Positions 1-9,388 are shown, counted from the stretch's first letter. The stretch is DNA of 64,000 nt from DLKC01 sp002478885 (GCA_046329585.1 JAXLUI010000001.1:1488001-1552000), one strand, 5' to 3'. Translations and numbers: made by a program. The notes: generated by a model not told the origin, from the letters alone.

Positions 1-437
1 TTCCGCAATTAATATTCTGTACGTGTTTTCCATTATTTTTTGATATTGTTCCGATACAAGTTATGAAAAAGATTGCCTTCTTACTGACGAAGACTCAAAA
101 ATGGTATTGAGTTGTCAGTGCATCAATAGCTGAAAAATCTATACCAATCCTAGATTCAATTTCCAACAGACCTGAAAATGAACTAAATAAATTTATGCAA
201 TTTTAATAAAGAAATCTGATACCTGATAGCCTTTGGTAGCATAAACAGCCACAAACCGAATAAATACGAGCTTTTATTAGACTGTTGCAGTGCCGTCTGG
301 CCTTCTACCTGGCAATTTATCTAAAAGCAGAACCTGAAGATTGATCATATAAGCGTAAATCATTTTTCTTTTAACATGCCGGTATCGGTCAGTTTTGAAG
401 CATTTCCTAATTTCAGCATGCAAATCAGTAAAAGCAA
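1..437. other. Gene-free left edge
   Basis: This AT-rich stretch lies before the first convincing gene. I see no coding region with a recognisable product, no RNA gene and no copy of the dispersed repeat. It could hold the promoter of the transglutaminase-like gene, but no clear TAnnTTTG box was picked out. Confidence 0.4.
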
Positions 438-1445
438 ATGCCACAAACACCGGTAAATCTTATTCTACTAACAAGTATAATATGTATGGTTTTTTTGCCC
501 TTTCTTTCAAGCGGCACCTGTAAATTAAACAAAGAATCGCCGGCGGATTTTGCCAAAAGGCTCACGGTAAATGATAGCACTGACAAGCAAAAAGTAACCT
601 CCATTTTCCTATGGATCACCAATAACATTGCCTACAATGTAAGAAGCTTGCAGAACGGCAAAACTAATAATGCAGGATACTGGCTGGAAGAAGACAATGA
701 CAGCAGTTCGCCTTTAAAACCGTTAAATCTGCGTATTGCCGAAAATATATTCGCACGGAGAACTGCTGTTTGCGATGGTTATGCACGCCTGTTCAAAGTT
801 ATGTGTGATGCTATTGGCGTTCGTTGCGAAATAGTCACAGGCTTTGGCAGAGTAAGCGCGGGAAGATTTGGACCCAATTTTCGTAGCAACCACAAATGGA
901 ACGTAGTTTTTCTAGATACAGCCTGGTTTCTGCTGGATGCCACATGGGCCAGCGGTTACATTAATTACAAAAACGAATTTGAATGGCACTATAATGGCCA
1001 TTATTTTCTTACTCCACCGACGGAATTTATTCTGGATCACTACCCGGAAGATCTAAGGTGGACGTTGCTACCCTCGCAGCCACTTGCAGATGAGTATGAA
1101 GAAACGCCATTTAAAACCGCTGCTTTCAGCAGAAACTATATCACTTTCTTTAGCCCCGAAAGTGGCATTATTAATACGGTCTTGGGTGACAGTATTGTAA
1201 TTGTATTGGAAAATAGTCGTCCTAAAAAAAAGATCTGGGTTTCGGATTTTTCCTACACCGACAGCAACAGTATTGCCATTATGCAATGCTGTGGCGCCGT
1301 AAAACCCATAAATAAGCTGGAGCGCAATAAAGTTAGTTGTATCTATCATGTTATAGATATAAATGCCCGATGGCTCTACGTTATCTACGACGACGAGATG
1401 ATCTTGCGCTATCAACTCAACATAAAAAGGCCTGCCGGCTTCTAG
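438..1445 (+). CDS. Secreted transglutaminase-like protein
   Basis: The 335-aa product starts with a hydrophobic signal-like segment (about residues 5-25), so it is probably exported. Residues 107-170 carry the transglutaminase/protease core in order: Cys112 in AVCDGYARLF, His152 in NHKWNVVF and Asp167 in LLDATWASG, the expected Cys-His-Asp triad. Such proteins in Bacteroidota are thought to be peptidases or cross-linking-type enzymes acting on periplasmic or surface proteins, but the substrate cannot be read here. The C-terminal 150 residues have no recognised domain. The gene stands alone; a dispersed repeat copy follows about 85 bp downstream. The fold is a confident call, the exact activity is not. 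Confidence 0.8.
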   Translation: MPQTPVNLILLTSIICMVFLPFLSSGTCKLNKESPADFAKRLTVNDSTDKQKVTSIFLWITNNIAYNVRSLQNGKTNNAGYWLEEDNDSSSPLKPLNLRIAENIFARRTAVCDGYARLFKVMCDAIGVRCEIVTGFGRVSAGRFGPNFRSNHKWNVVFLDTAWFLLDATWASGYINYKNEFEWHYNGHYFLTPPTEFILDHYPEDLRWTLLPSQPLADEYEETPFKTAAFSRNYITFFSPESGIINTVLGDSIVIVLENSRPKKKIWVSDFSYTDSNSIAIMQCCGAVKPINKLERNKVSCIYHVIDINARWLYVIYDDEMILRYQLNIKRPAGF

Positions 1446-2493
1446 ATGAATAGGAAAGATCTATTTTAATAAGACCAGTTATGCCCGCAACTCTACGGAC
1501 TTAAAAAAATCCCCAAGAGAGTTATTGCGGTTGAAGAGTGCGACGCAACGAAGCTTAACAGCGATTTGCTGTACAGCACGAAAAAGATGCTTTTCTTTTT
1601 ATTCTTTTATCCCAGGAATAAAATTCGGCAAGACATGATGTTAATGTATGTGATAATACTTAGCAATTTCGCTGCAGCAAAGCTTTTAAAAGGTGCATAA
1701 TTACCTCACGGCTGTGGAAAACCGGGTGAAGAACGGGTGTACAACAAGAGGTTGCTTTTTTTGGAAGTGACAGCTGTTGACATGTATCTTCACCATGCAT
1801 CAGAAGAGTAATTATCTGTAAAGAGAAAACGATTCAATGCTTTCTAAAACCTGGGAGCTCTAACAGGCTAAAAGGTAAAGGAACTGAGAAGCAAAAGCAT
1901 GGTGGCGACGTGGTGTGGTTTGCTGAAGGAAAAGCAATATCTGTAAAAAAGATGGCGCGAATGCTGAAGCATTACAAACCAATCCAAACCAGCGGAAGCA
2001 GATCAAAACGTTGGGATGCCGAAGTTCTTTCAATGCAAAAAGTTGTTTGCCACCCTGGAAAGAAAGCCGTTAAAAGCTTGAAATTTTTGGAACGCAAAAA
2101 CGACCAGATGCGGCGAGCGAACTGCAGCAGACTAACAAAAACGAGAAGCGGGAGTGTTGTAAAAAATTGATGGAATTCTGTTAAGCAAAAATGGCAGATC
2201 GGTAAAACGCGAAGCCAAAAAGCGAGACAAGAACCAGATATTCAAAACTTCACGCTTGCCATCAAAAACATTTGAGGAGCAAAAGTTCTTTGCGGGGTTA
2301 GCTGGATCAATTTTACAGGAGCAACGAATAATATCCAAAATCGCGGCAAATGCAGAAAAGTACCAGATGACCCTCTGAGAAAAGAAGCAACTCAATACAA
2401 AAGCACCGGGTTGGAAGATGCAATGCCTCGGCAGCGCAAATTCAGGCTTGGTGCTTTTTGTTTATTGTTCAGGCCAACTTCAGTATAATACAG
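1446..2493. other. One-kilobase region without a supported gene
   Basis: Apart from a repeat copy at 1531-1585 this kilobase has no convincing gene. Short open frames exist (for example 1910-2170 forward and 2132-2395 reverse), but they overlap on opposite strands, have no recognisable motif and are very rich in Lys and Arg, which fits purine-rich noncoding DNA or a decayed gene. A long inverted repeat, AAAAGCACC near 2399-2407 against GGTGCTTTT at 2450-2458, may be a weak terminator. Confidence 0.35.
1531..1585 (+). repeat. Dispersed GTAC/GCGACGC element, R copy 1
   Basis: Core GAAGAGTGCGACGCAACGAAG at 1533-1553 (outer GTAC arm degraded), followed by TTTGCTGTA at 1565-1573 and an A-rich end. 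It is unpaired and lies 3' of the transglutaminase-like gene. Confidence 0.75.
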
Positions 2494-2517
2494 AACCTGC
2501 TTGCGCAGGTTTTTTTA
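2494..2517 (+). terminator. Intrinsic terminator/attenuator-like hairpin
   Basis: A perfect 7-bp stem AACCTGC/GCAGGTT with a 4-nt loop is followed by a run of T. It ends only 13 nt before the chosen ATG (2531) of the next gene, so it either ends an upstream transcript or acts as an attenuator in the leader. Confidence 0.6.
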
Positions 2518-2530
2518 TTTTAGCACAGCC

Positions 2531-3997
2531 ATGTTGTCTACTCAAAAGAAAATATTCGCTGTTTTTGTTGCAATACCTGTGCTTTTTGTTTTGCAGTGTT
2601 ATAATCCATTTTTGCTGTGGTTTCAGAATGACGACTTTATACATATTCCGCTAAGTGCAAATGGCGAGTTGCTGCAAAGGAACACGTTCAGGCCTATCTG
2701 CGATTTAAGCGTAATGCTTGACTATTGGCTTTGGGGCAAAAATGCATTTGGTTATCATATCACAAATATTGCGCTGCACATAACAGCAACAATACTATTG
2801 TATTATTTTACCAAGCTGCTATTTCAAAAATATTTTAAAACTGGCAATGCGAAAATCATCAGCCTTTTTTCAACCTTGTTGTTTTTTATTTATGCTATGC
2901 ATGGAGAATCTGTCTTCTGGATACTCGGCAGATCATCAGTTCTCGTCATGATATGGTCGCTTTGTTTTTTGTGGTGCTTTATTAAAAGACATGATTCTAC
3001 CAAATACGTAACAGCATATATTTTGTTTTTCGTTCTTAGCCTGCTTACATATGAATCGGCATGGATGCTACCTATTTATGCATTTATGATAACACTTACT
3101 GAACAAAAGCTACCGGCAAAAAAAGGCCAAACGCATGTATTGCTTATTATTCTTGTATTTGCAGCCTATCTGGCCATTCGTTATTTTTCCATTCATGAAG
3201 TGGCAGGCAAATATGAAGCCTCTGCATTGTTGAATGGGGAAGTGAAAAAACTGGTTACCAATTACGCTATACTTTTTGCCCGCAGTTTGTTTCCCTGCTT
3301 TAGCAACAGCATTTGGCTGCTTTACAGTTTTGGGGTGGCAAACCTATTCATGCTATTCTTTGTATTCAAAATGCCGAAGCGATCACTACCGGTTTTGCTA
3401 GTGCTGGGTTTAATATTTCTTATCAGTCTTGTTCCATATACTTCCCTGGGTGTTGATACACGCGGAACGGAGGCGGAGCGATTTCTTTATTTTCCATCTG
3501 TCCTGTATTGCCTGATTGTAGGTTTTATTATTGAGAAGTCGGGAAGGAATGAAAAATTGAGAATAGCAGTTGCCCTATTGCTTCTTGGATTACACGGAAT
3601 CGCACTTGAAAATTCTTCGGAAAATTACCGGTTGGCAGGAAACGTAAACAAGTCTGTGATAACAGAATTGAACAAAACGAAAGACGTTCATACTGTTTAT
3701 GCAAGTAGCCTTCCCCAAAGCCAGCATGGGGCACTTATATTGCGAAATGGATTTCCTGAAATGATCGGATGGCTGAGTAATTCAACCATTGATACGGTCA
3801 TTATCTGCAGCCGCAGTAATGAGCTCGCCGTGTTGCAGGAAAATTATAAAGTAGTTTATGAGAACGACAGTTTTCCGCCTTGTAAACGAACGTATACAAC
3901 CGCCGCTCAGCGAGATTCAGCAAAACTGCACAGCATTATATTCAGATTTACCGATTCTGCTTTGCTTGTAACAACGGCTTCGAGTGTTCACTACTGA
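2531..3997 (+). CDS. Polytopic GT-C-type membrane protein
   Basis: This 488-aa protein has about ten or more predicted transmembrane segments and a soluble C-terminal tail of roughly 130 residues. After the first segment comes a loop with Asp34-Asp35 (QNDDFIHIP), then a stretch like FRPICDLSVMLDYWLWG and FGYHITNIALH, a pattern typical of GT-C glycosyltransferases that use a lipid-linked sugar donor. The acceptor is unknown. The frame stays open upstream to a TTG at 2501, but that codon lies inside a terminator-like hairpin, so the ATG at 2531 is preferred. It converges on the YfhO-type gene to the right, with a repeat copy between them. The membrane call is firm; the transferase activity is an inference. 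Confidence 0.65.
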   Translation: MLSTQKKIFAVFVAIPVLFVLQCYNPFLLWFQNDDFIHIPLSANGELLQRNTFRPICDLSVMLDYWLWGKNAFGYHITNIALHITATILLYYFTKLLFQKYFKTGNAKIISLFSTLLFFIYAMHGESVFWILGRSSVLVMIWSLCFLWCFIKRHDSTKYVTAYILFFVLSLLTYESAWMLPIYAFMITLTEQKLPAKKGQTHVLLIILVFAAYLAIRYFSIHEVAGKYEASALLNGEVKKLVTNYAILFARSLFPCFSNSIWLLYSFGVANLFMLFFVFKMPKRSLPVLLVLGLIFLISLVPYTSLGVDTRGTEAERFLYFPSVLYCLIVGFIIEKSGRNEKLRIAVALLLLGLHGIALENSSENYRLAGNVNKSVITELNKTKDVHTVYASSLPQSQHGALILRNGFPEMIGWLSNSTIDTVIICSRSNELAVLQENYKVVYENDSFPPCKRTYTTAAQRDSAKLHSIIFRFTDSALLVTTASSVHY

Positions 3998-4013
3998 TGC
4001 TATATTTGATTAG

Positions 4014-4069
4014 GCACAAGAGTGCGACGCAAGGGACGACGCAACACCAATTGCTGCCGGGTCAATAAG
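4014..4069 (+). repeat. Dispersed element, R copy 2
   Basis: Reads ACAAGAGTGCGACGCAAG, then a second partial core GACGACGCAAC, then TTGCTGCCGGGTCAATAAG. It lies between two convergent genes. The partial duplication of the core is unique among the copies. Confidence 0.8.
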
Positions 4070-4079
4070 CTTTTGTTTT

Positions 4080-6179
4080 TTAGCGTAGTAGCTTTCGGGG
4101 TTTTGCGAAATAAAATACACAACCTATTATAGTAACACAACTTAACATCAGCAACCATGGAAGCACCGGATCGTGGTATTGGAACTCAATTTCTGATTGC
4201 CCCTGTGTTACCGCGACGCCCATAAAAGTTTTGTAAACGGGAATTACTTCAACCGGCTTTTCTGACACAAATACCCGCCAATACTTATAGTTATTCTGTA
4301 GCAAAATGAGGGTATCGGGCCGGGGAGACCTTACGTCAATCTTTATAGCAGTTGGGCGAAACGATTCAACGGATATTCGTACAAAATCAGCATCTTCCAG
4401 CACCTGACTTTTCAAAAAAACAAAAGGCATTTTGGAAACAGTATCCTTTGTATTACTGTTGAAATAATCTTCTGTATTCCGAAAGAAAGAGGGATAGTCG
4501 TTCAGGCGGGTTGTGCCGATTTTTTTGTTATAGTATGAAGCATCTCCGACGAGCCCGGTTGTTTTAATATCAAAAGTATCAATTGCATTTACTGGCACAA
4601 GCGATGGCTTAACGATGCCTCTAGGGTTGGCACTATAAATCGCGTTGATGTCGTGTAAAGTAACCTGACCGATGCCAGTCGCAGGCAAATACAAAATGGA
4701 TTGGAGAACAAGGTCGGCAATGATCAACAAAAAGAAAAAGTTATGCTGCTTACGTTTCAATGTGAAGGAGAACAATAAAAGAAATATGAGCGCAAGTGAA
4801 GCATTCTTCAGCAGTAATAAATCAAATGGAGCAGTATCGTAAAAACCCTTCAAAAGAGCCACAACACCTGAACCTGAAGCAAACAGGCCTTTTGCATAAC
4901 TGACCAGGCTGGAGAAGAAAAAAATGATTACGAAGGTAACCAGGGCAACCAAAAGAAGTTTAAAATATTTGAACAGTTTTATCAAATACTCTTTTGCTAA
5001 CTTGTCGTGGATAGTATGTTGTAAGCCTACTCCCGCAGATAGGCAAAAACAAAGAATTGAGAACACACGGTATTCACCATTTGTTCTTACATAGTTGAGC
5101 AGCGGCAGATTGCGGTAAAAAGACTGTTTAAACTCGCCGCCGGCACAAAACAATAACATAGTGATGCCTGTGCAAAGGAAAACGAGGTTCAACCTGTTCT
5201 TTGTATTAATACTTACAACTAAGGCAAATACCGCAATAAGAGAAATATACCCATTGCGCATAGCTAAATCGTTGCTGAAAACGCCTTGTTTGACCAAGGT
5301 TGTCATTGGAAAGACAAAAGAGAGAAAAGACAAGGGGTCGAATCCCGTATCGGTCAATGGAAGGTTTTGCTGTGCTGAATACCTGGAATAACTGTCGAGT
5401 ATAGAACTATAACTATAAATCGCCGGCGAGGCTACCAAAACGAAGATTAAACCCGAAAGAAGCAGGTACCTGACGAAGGATTTTACCTTGGTCAAATATG
5501 TTTTGTTCAACGCGAAAAACATCACGGAAAAAATTGCCAAAAAATAAACTGCCCCAAATGGAATAGCCGGGTGCCCGCCTGCAAAAACCATGTACCCCGC
5601 AAAAGACAAGATAATGGATTTCTTAAAGCCTGGATTTTGGAGCAAGTTGAGATAGGCCATCAGCAGCAAAGGAAGGAAAGCCGCTGCAGTTAAGAAGTTG
5701 ATGTATTGCAGGCAGCCTGTAAAAAAGCCTGAGCACATATACATTGCAGCAACTACCACGGCGAGTTTCTGGTCGAATTTTAAGAACACTCCGAGCCGGT
5801 ACATAAAAATGCCCGCCAGGTATATATATAAAAGCACTTCAACCGTGAGGGTGTAAGCATTATAACCAATCAATGTAAACAGCCATGTAACAGGGTTCCA
5901 AAAAGCAAAACCGACATCGGCATAGACCGGAAAACCAAAATTCATGTAAGGATTCCACAAGGGGAGCATGCCACTATGAAGTGCCTCGCTCAAAAAATAT
6001 TTGTTTGGAAAATTGTCGCTGAATGCATCATTCTTCATTCCAAAATAGCATGTAGACAGCGGTAAGTAAGCCAGCAGTAAGATCGCCAGCAACCATAAAT
6101 ATGGTTTGAGAGAAGCCAGCTTGCCGGAAAAAGAAAATCCCGGATTGCCTGTTAAAGAAAAATTTACGGAAGGGTTCAT
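4080..6179 (-). CDS. YfhO-family large membrane protein
   Basis: A 699-aa polytopic protein with roughly a dozen transmembrane segments. The first periplasmic loop carries Asp51 and Asp55 (FGMKNDAFSDNFPNKYF) and then PLWNPYMNFGFPVYAD, the layout seen in YfhO-like members of the GT-C superfamily. Before the last transmembrane helix lies a beta-rich segment (LILLQNNYKYWRVFV...PVYKTFMGVAV) that also resembles YfhO. YfhO relatives are linked to glycosylation of cell-wall polymers in Firmicutes; the Bacteroidota substrate is unknown. It starts 18 bp downstream of the riboflavin synthase stop on the same strand and is probably cotranscribed with it. It is not obviously related in function to ribE. 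Confidence 0.7.
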   Translation of the reverse strand: MNPSVNFSLTGNPGFSFSGKLASLKPYLWLLAILLLAYLPLSTCYFGMKNDAFSDNFPNKYFLSEALHSGMLPLWNPYMNFGFPVYADVGFAFWNPVTWLFTLIGYNAYTLTVEVLLYIYLAGIFMYRLGVFLKFDQKLAVVVAAMYMCSGFFTGCLQYINFLTAAAFLPLLLMAYLNLLQNPGFKKSIILSFAGYMVFAGGHPAIPFGAVYFLAIFSVMFFALNKTYLTKVKSFVRYLLLSGLIFVLVASPAIYSYSSILDSYSRYSAQQNLPLTDTGFDPLSFLSFVFPMTTLVKQGVFSNDLAMRNGYISLIAVFALVVSINTKNRLNLVFLCTGITMLLFCAGGEFKQSFYRNLPLLNYVRTNGEYRVFSILCFCLSAGVGLQHTIHDKLAKEYLIKLFKYFKLLLVALVTFVIIFFFSSLVSYAKGLFASGSGVVALLKGFYDTAPFDLLLLKNASLALIFLLLFSFTLKRKQHNFFFLLIIADLVLQSILYLPATGIGQVTLHDINAIYSANPRGIVKPSLVPVNAIDTFDIKTTGLVGDASYYNKKIGTTRLNDYPSFFRNTEDYFNSNTKDTVSKMPFVFLKSQVLEDADFVRISVESFRPTAIKIDVRSPRPDTLILLQNNYKYWRVFVSEKPVEVIPVYKTFMGVAVTQGQSEIEFQYHDPVLPWLLMLSCVTIIGCVFYFAKPRKLLR

Positions 6180-6197
6180 AACTGTTGTCCCTTTTGC

Positions 6198-6779
6198 TTA
6201 GCGCGCCATTCTTTGAATGTATTTGCCAATAATATCAAATTCAATATTAACCACAGTTCCGGCCTGTACCTGTTGCATGTTTGTATGGGTGTAAGTATAA
6301 GGTATTATGGCAACAGAAAAAGCATCATCTCCTACATTAAAAACAGTAAGGCTTATGCCGTTAACGGCAACAGATCCTTTCTCAATAACAAGATTTGAAA
6401 ATACTTCAGGAAAACAGAACCGGTATTCCCAACTTCCATCTTTATCAACTCTTTCTATACAGGTAGCAGTGGCATCAACATGGCCCTGTACAATATGGCC
6501 ATCGAGACGGCCATTCATTAACATACAGCGTTCGATATTTACGAGGCTCCCCACCTTCCACAAACCAAGATCGCTTTTGTCAAGCGTTTCTTTAATGGCG
6601 GTAACGCGGTGTTGGTTACCGTTTACAGCTTCCACGGTAAGGCAAACACCGTCATGACTTACGCTTTGATCGACCTTAAGCTCTTCCGAAACCGGCGAGT
6701 TTATATGGAAAGTTTTATTTGTACCATTGATACTAATGGAGGTAACCTCTCCAACCGTTTCGATTATGCCTGTAAACAT
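6198..6779 (-). CDS. ribE: Riboflavin synthase, alpha subunit
   Basis: This enzyme dismutates two molecules of 6,7-dimethyl-8-ribityllumazine to riboflavin and a pyrimidine, the last step of riboflavin synthesis in the cytoplasm. The 193-aa length and the two tandem lumazine-binding barrels are typical: repeat one starts with MFTGIIETVGEV and repeat two near residue 97 with GHIVQGHVDATATC. It forms a homotrimer in known cases. No other rib genes are nearby and no FMN riboswitch is visible upstream. The adjacent upstream gene is rplL, separated by a terminator and a repeat copy, so ribE likely has its own promoter; the YfhO-like gene follows closely. Confidence 0.95.
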   Translation of the reverse strand: MFTGIIETVGEVTSISINGTNKTFHINSPVSEELKVDQSVSHDGVCLTVEAVNGNQHRVTAIKETLDKSDLGLWKVGSLVNIERCMLMNGRLDGHIVQGHVDATATCIERVDKDGSWEYRFCFPEVFSNLVIEKGSVAVNGISLTVFNVGDDAFSVAIIPYTYTHTNMQQVQAGTVVNIEFDIIGKYIQRMAR

Positions 6780-6930
6780 GGCTGCAATTTATATTTTCAT
6801 TTCAGTTGTGCGATAAAATATTTGGTAGCCGGCTTTAGCTTTTCATGGCAACAGTTGTTGTGTCACTCGCTTCAACGTTCATAACTTTATCCGGCAACAA
6901 ATGTTGTTTGGCCTGCTGCTGGTTTTGTAT

Positions 6931-6988
6931 AGTACAAGAGTGCGACGCAAGGAACGATGCCATTTTGCACTACAGTTGGGGCAATAAA
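6931..6988 (+). repeat. Dispersed element, R copy 3
   Basis: AGTACAAGAGTGCGACGCAA at 6931-6950, then GGAACGATGCC, TTTTGCACTACAG and GGGGCAATAAA. Its A-rich end runs into the T-tract of the rplL terminator. Confidence 0.85.
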
Positions 6989-7012
6989 AAAACCTCATCA
7001 TTTCTGATGAGG
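6985..7012 (-). terminator. rplL operon terminator
   Basis: Stem CCTCATC (6993-6999) / GATGAGG (7006-7012) with the run of A at 6985-6992 giving a T-tract on the minus strand. It sits 23 bp after the rplL stop and shows that transcription is meant to end here, where rpoB would normally follow. Confidence 0.85.
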
Positions 7013-7035
7013 CTCTTTATACATTGAAGCGGTAA

Positions 7036-7413
7036 TTATTTAACTTCTACTTCAGCGCCAGCTTCTTTCAGCTTAGCTTCAAGATCAGCAGCTTCTGCTT
7101 TAGAAACGCCTTCTTTAACAGGCTTTGGAGCGCCATCAACGAGGTCTTTAGCTTCTTTCAAACCTAAGCCGGTTAATTCTTTTACAATTTTAACCACGTT
7201 CAGTTTGTTAGGACCGCTAGCCTTAAGAATAACATCGAATGCTGTTTTTTCTTCAGCAGCAGCAGCAGGACCTGCAGCAGGACCAGCAGCTACAGCTACT
7301 GCAGCAGCAGCAGGTTCGATACCGTATTCATCTTTCAAAATTTTTGCTAACTCGTTAACTTCTTTTACTGTTAAGTTAACCAGTTGTTCTGCGAATGCTT
7401 TTAAATCTGCCAT
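7036..7413 (-). CDS. rplL: Ribosomal protein bL12 (L7/L12)
   Basis: The 125-aa protein forms the flexible stalk of the large subunit that recruits translation GTPases. The N-terminal dimerisation region (MADLKAFAEQLVNLTVKEVN) is followed by an Ala/Gly/Pro-rich hinge (about residues 36-56) and the C-terminal factor-binding domain (EKTAFDVILK...KEAKDLVDGAPKPVKEGV). An in-frame TTG three codons upstream would add Met-Thr-Thr; the ATG at 7413 matches the family start. It is the last gene of rplK-rplA-rplJ-rplL, 100 bp after rplJ. rpoB and rpoC, which usually follow in Bacteroidota, are absent. Confidence 0.97.
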   Translation of the reverse strand: MADLKAFAEQLVNLTVKEVNELAKILKDEYGIEPAAAAVAVAAGPAAGPAAAAEEKTAFDVILKASGPNKLNVVKIVKELTGLGLKEAKDLVDGAPKPVKEGVSKAEAADLEAKLKEAGAEVEVK

Positions 7414-7513
7414 TGTTGTCAAATTTTTTCCGCCTTCATTGCCTGTGCTCCGGCGGAGTTTTAAAAAAATTTGTTTGTATTTATCCCCCAGGCTGGGATA
7501 ATATTTTTGATAA

Positions 7514-8044
7514 TTAAGCTTCTGCTCTTTCTTCGAGTGCCTTTACAAGGCTTGCAAGTTTGCCACCAGCATTCAGGCCGCTGATAACATTCTTTGCAGG
7601 TGATTGCAGTAAGCCGATGATTTCACCGATAAGATCGTGTTTGCTCTTCAATGTCTTCAATGCTTCGAGTTGGTTATCGCCAACGAATACATCACTATCG
7701 ATGTAAGCGGCTTTGAGAACCGGGCGCTCCGATTTGTTTTCGGTGCGGAAGCTGCTGATAATCATTGCAGGCTCTTTCGCGTTTTCGCTGAAAAGCAATG
7801 CAGTTACACCATTCAGGCTTTCATAAACACCGGCATAACGTTCAGCATCGATCGCTTCGAGTGCTTTGCGGATGAGGGTGTTTTTGGCAACTTTCATTTC
7901 CACGTTCTTATTGAAGCAGATTCTGCGCAGTTTGCCAACTTGTGCAACTGTGAGTGATTCTGTATTGGTAACGTAGAAGTTATTATATTGATTGAATTTC
8001 TCTTTAAGAACTTCAATCGCTTCGTTTTTTTGATCTTTAGTCAT
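7514..8044 (-). CDS. rplJ: Ribosomal protein uL10
   Basis: A 176-aa stalk base protein that anchors bL12 dimers to 23S rRNA next to uL11. The start MTKDQKNEAIEVLKEKFNQY matches family N-termini; eight further codons are open upstream but would reach into the short gap after rplA. The C-terminal helix (KNVISGLNAGGKLASLVKAL) that binds bL12 is intact. The gap to rplA is only 44 bp, so there is no room for the long L10 leader known from other phyla, and control must differ or lie elsewhere. Confidence 0.96.
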   Translation of the reverse strand: MTKDQKNEAIEVLKEKFNQYNNFYVTNTESLTVAQVGKLRRICFNKNVEMKVAKNTLIRKALEAIDAERYAGVYESLNGVTALLFSENAKEPAMIISSFRTENKSERPVLKAAYIDSDVFVGDNQLEALKTLKSKHDLIGEIIGLLQSPAKNVISGLNAGGKLASLVKALEERAEA

Positions 8045-8088
8045 AACGCTTCTTTTGTATATGAACATCCCGTTGCGGGGACCTCCAA

Positions 8089-8784
8089 TTAGTTATGTAA
8101 TGTTTTTGTGTCAATGGTAATGCCGGGGCTCATGCTGCTGGCCATGCTAACACCTTTAAGGTAAATACCTTTAGCCGTAGATGGTTTCAGTTTAATGATC
8201 GCGTTGATAAATTCATGACCGTTATCGGTGATCTTCTCTGGAGAGAATGACACGCGACCGATAGAAGCGTGAACGATACCAGCTTTGTCAACTTTAAATG
8301 CGATTTTACCGCCTTTAACCTCGTTAACAGCTTCTGCTACGTTGTTGGTAACAGTACCTGTTTTAGGGTTTGGCATTAAGTTGCGTGGACCGAGAATTTT
8401 ACCCAGCTTACCAATTTTAGGCATTACAGATGGTGTGGCAACGATAACGTCCACATCTGTCCATCCGGCTTCAATTTTCTGAATAAATTCATCAAGGCCT
8501 GCGAAGTCAGCACCTGCTGATCTTGCTTCGGCTTCTTTATCGGGAGGGCATAATACAAGAACACGTTTTGTTTTACCGGTTCCATGAGGGAGGGTAACAG
8601 TACCACGAACCTGCTGATCGGCCTTCTTGGGATCAACGCCCAAACGAACGTGCAGATCAACAGAGGCATCAAACTTTGTAGTGTTGATGGTTTTAACCAA
8701 AGAAGAAGCATCTTTAAGTGTGTACACTTTGGTTTTATCTATTTTAGCTTCTGCGGCTTTTCTATTTTTGCTGAGTTTTGCCAT
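8089..8784 (-). CDS. rplA: Ribosomal protein uL1
   Basis: The 231-aa protein of the L1 stalk, which helps release deacylated tRNA; in many bacteria it also represses its own operon. Typical segments are visible: LGVDPKKADQQVRGTVTLPHGTG near residue 50 and GKLGKILGPRNLMPNPKTGT near residue 130. Length matches the family. It lies between rplK (50-bp gap) and rplJ (44-bp gap). Confidence 0.97.
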   Translation of the reverse strand: MAKLSKNRKAAEAKIDKTKVYTLKDASSLVKTINTTKFDASVDLHVRLGVDPKKADQQVRGTVTLPHGTGKTKRVLVLCPPDKEAEARSAGADFAGLDEFIQKIEAGWTDVDVIVATPSVMPKIGKLGKILGPRNLMPNPKTGTVTNNVAEAVNEVKGGKIAFKVDKAGIVHASIGRVSFSPEKITDNGHEFINAIIKLKPSTAKGIYLKGVSMASSMSPGITIDTKTLHN

Positions 8785-8834
8785 TGTAAAAGTTTTAAGG
8801 TTCAGTCACTTTCAGAAGTAACTGAATGAATAAT

Positions 8835-9278
8835 TTAGTTATTCCAGGGTGCTGCGCCTTCAACAGTTAACCCCATACTGCGAGCAGTACCGGCAACCAT
8901 TCTCATGGCACTTTCCACGGTAAAGCAGTTTAGATCAGACATCTTGTCTTTGGCAATTGCCTCAACCTGAGCCCAATTTACTTTGCCCACTTTAGCGCGG
9001 TTACTTTCCTTAGAACCTTTCTGGATTTTTGCAGCTTCCATCAATTGAACAGCGGCAGGAGCAGTTTTGATAACGAAGTCGAAAGACTTGTCGGAATAAA
9101 CGGTGATGAGTACGGGAACGACTTTGCCCATTTTATCCTGTGTTCTTGCATTAAACTGTTTGCAGAACTCCATGATGTTAACACCCTTAGAACCAAGGGC
9201 CGGGCCCACCGGAGGTGCAGGATTGGCTTGTCCGCCTTTAACCTGCAGCTTTACGAAACCTGTGATTTCTTTTGCCAT
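8835..9278 (-). CDS. rplK: Ribosomal protein uL11
   Basis: The 147-aa protein sits at the GTPase-associated centre. The N-terminal domain (VKLQVKGGQANPAPPVGPAL) and C-terminal RNA-binding domain (DLNCFTVESAMRMVAGTARSM) are complete. It is first in the rplKAJL operon; nusG and secE, which usually precede it, are missing and a 657-bp noncoding region lies upstream instead. Confidence 0.97.
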   Translation of the reverse strand: MAKEITGFVKLQVKGGQANPAPPVGPALGSKGVNIMEFCKQFNARTQDKMGKVVPVLITVYSDKSFDFVIKTAPAAVQLMEAAKIQKGSKESNRAKVGKVNWAQVEAIAKDKMSDLNCFTVESAMRMVAGTARSMGLTVEGAAPWNN

Positions 9279-9388
9279 TTGTTTACATTTTATTGGTTCA
9301 AACGTCTGCCGGTAATACGGTAGACTCCCAAGCTTATCCCAATTTAAGGGACTGTACTATTCTTAGTCGAAAGAACTTTTTGGGGCGG

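Noticed and set aside
6780..6930. FMN riboswitch before ribE
   Set aside because: No RFN-type conserved stems are visible in the 150 bp upstream.
7414..7422. TTG start adding three residues to bL12
   Set aside because: The ATG at 7413 gives the conserved MADLKAFAEQ start; TTG starts are rare and the extra residues are not conserved.
7205..7501. Long antisense open frames over rplL, rplA, nadB, gltB and others
   Set aside because: They mirror codon patterns of strong genes on the other strand, have no family features and no plausible starts.
8045..8088. L10-type autoregulatory RNA leader before rplJ
   Set aside because: The rplA-rplJ gap is only 44 bp, too short for the known L10 leader fold.
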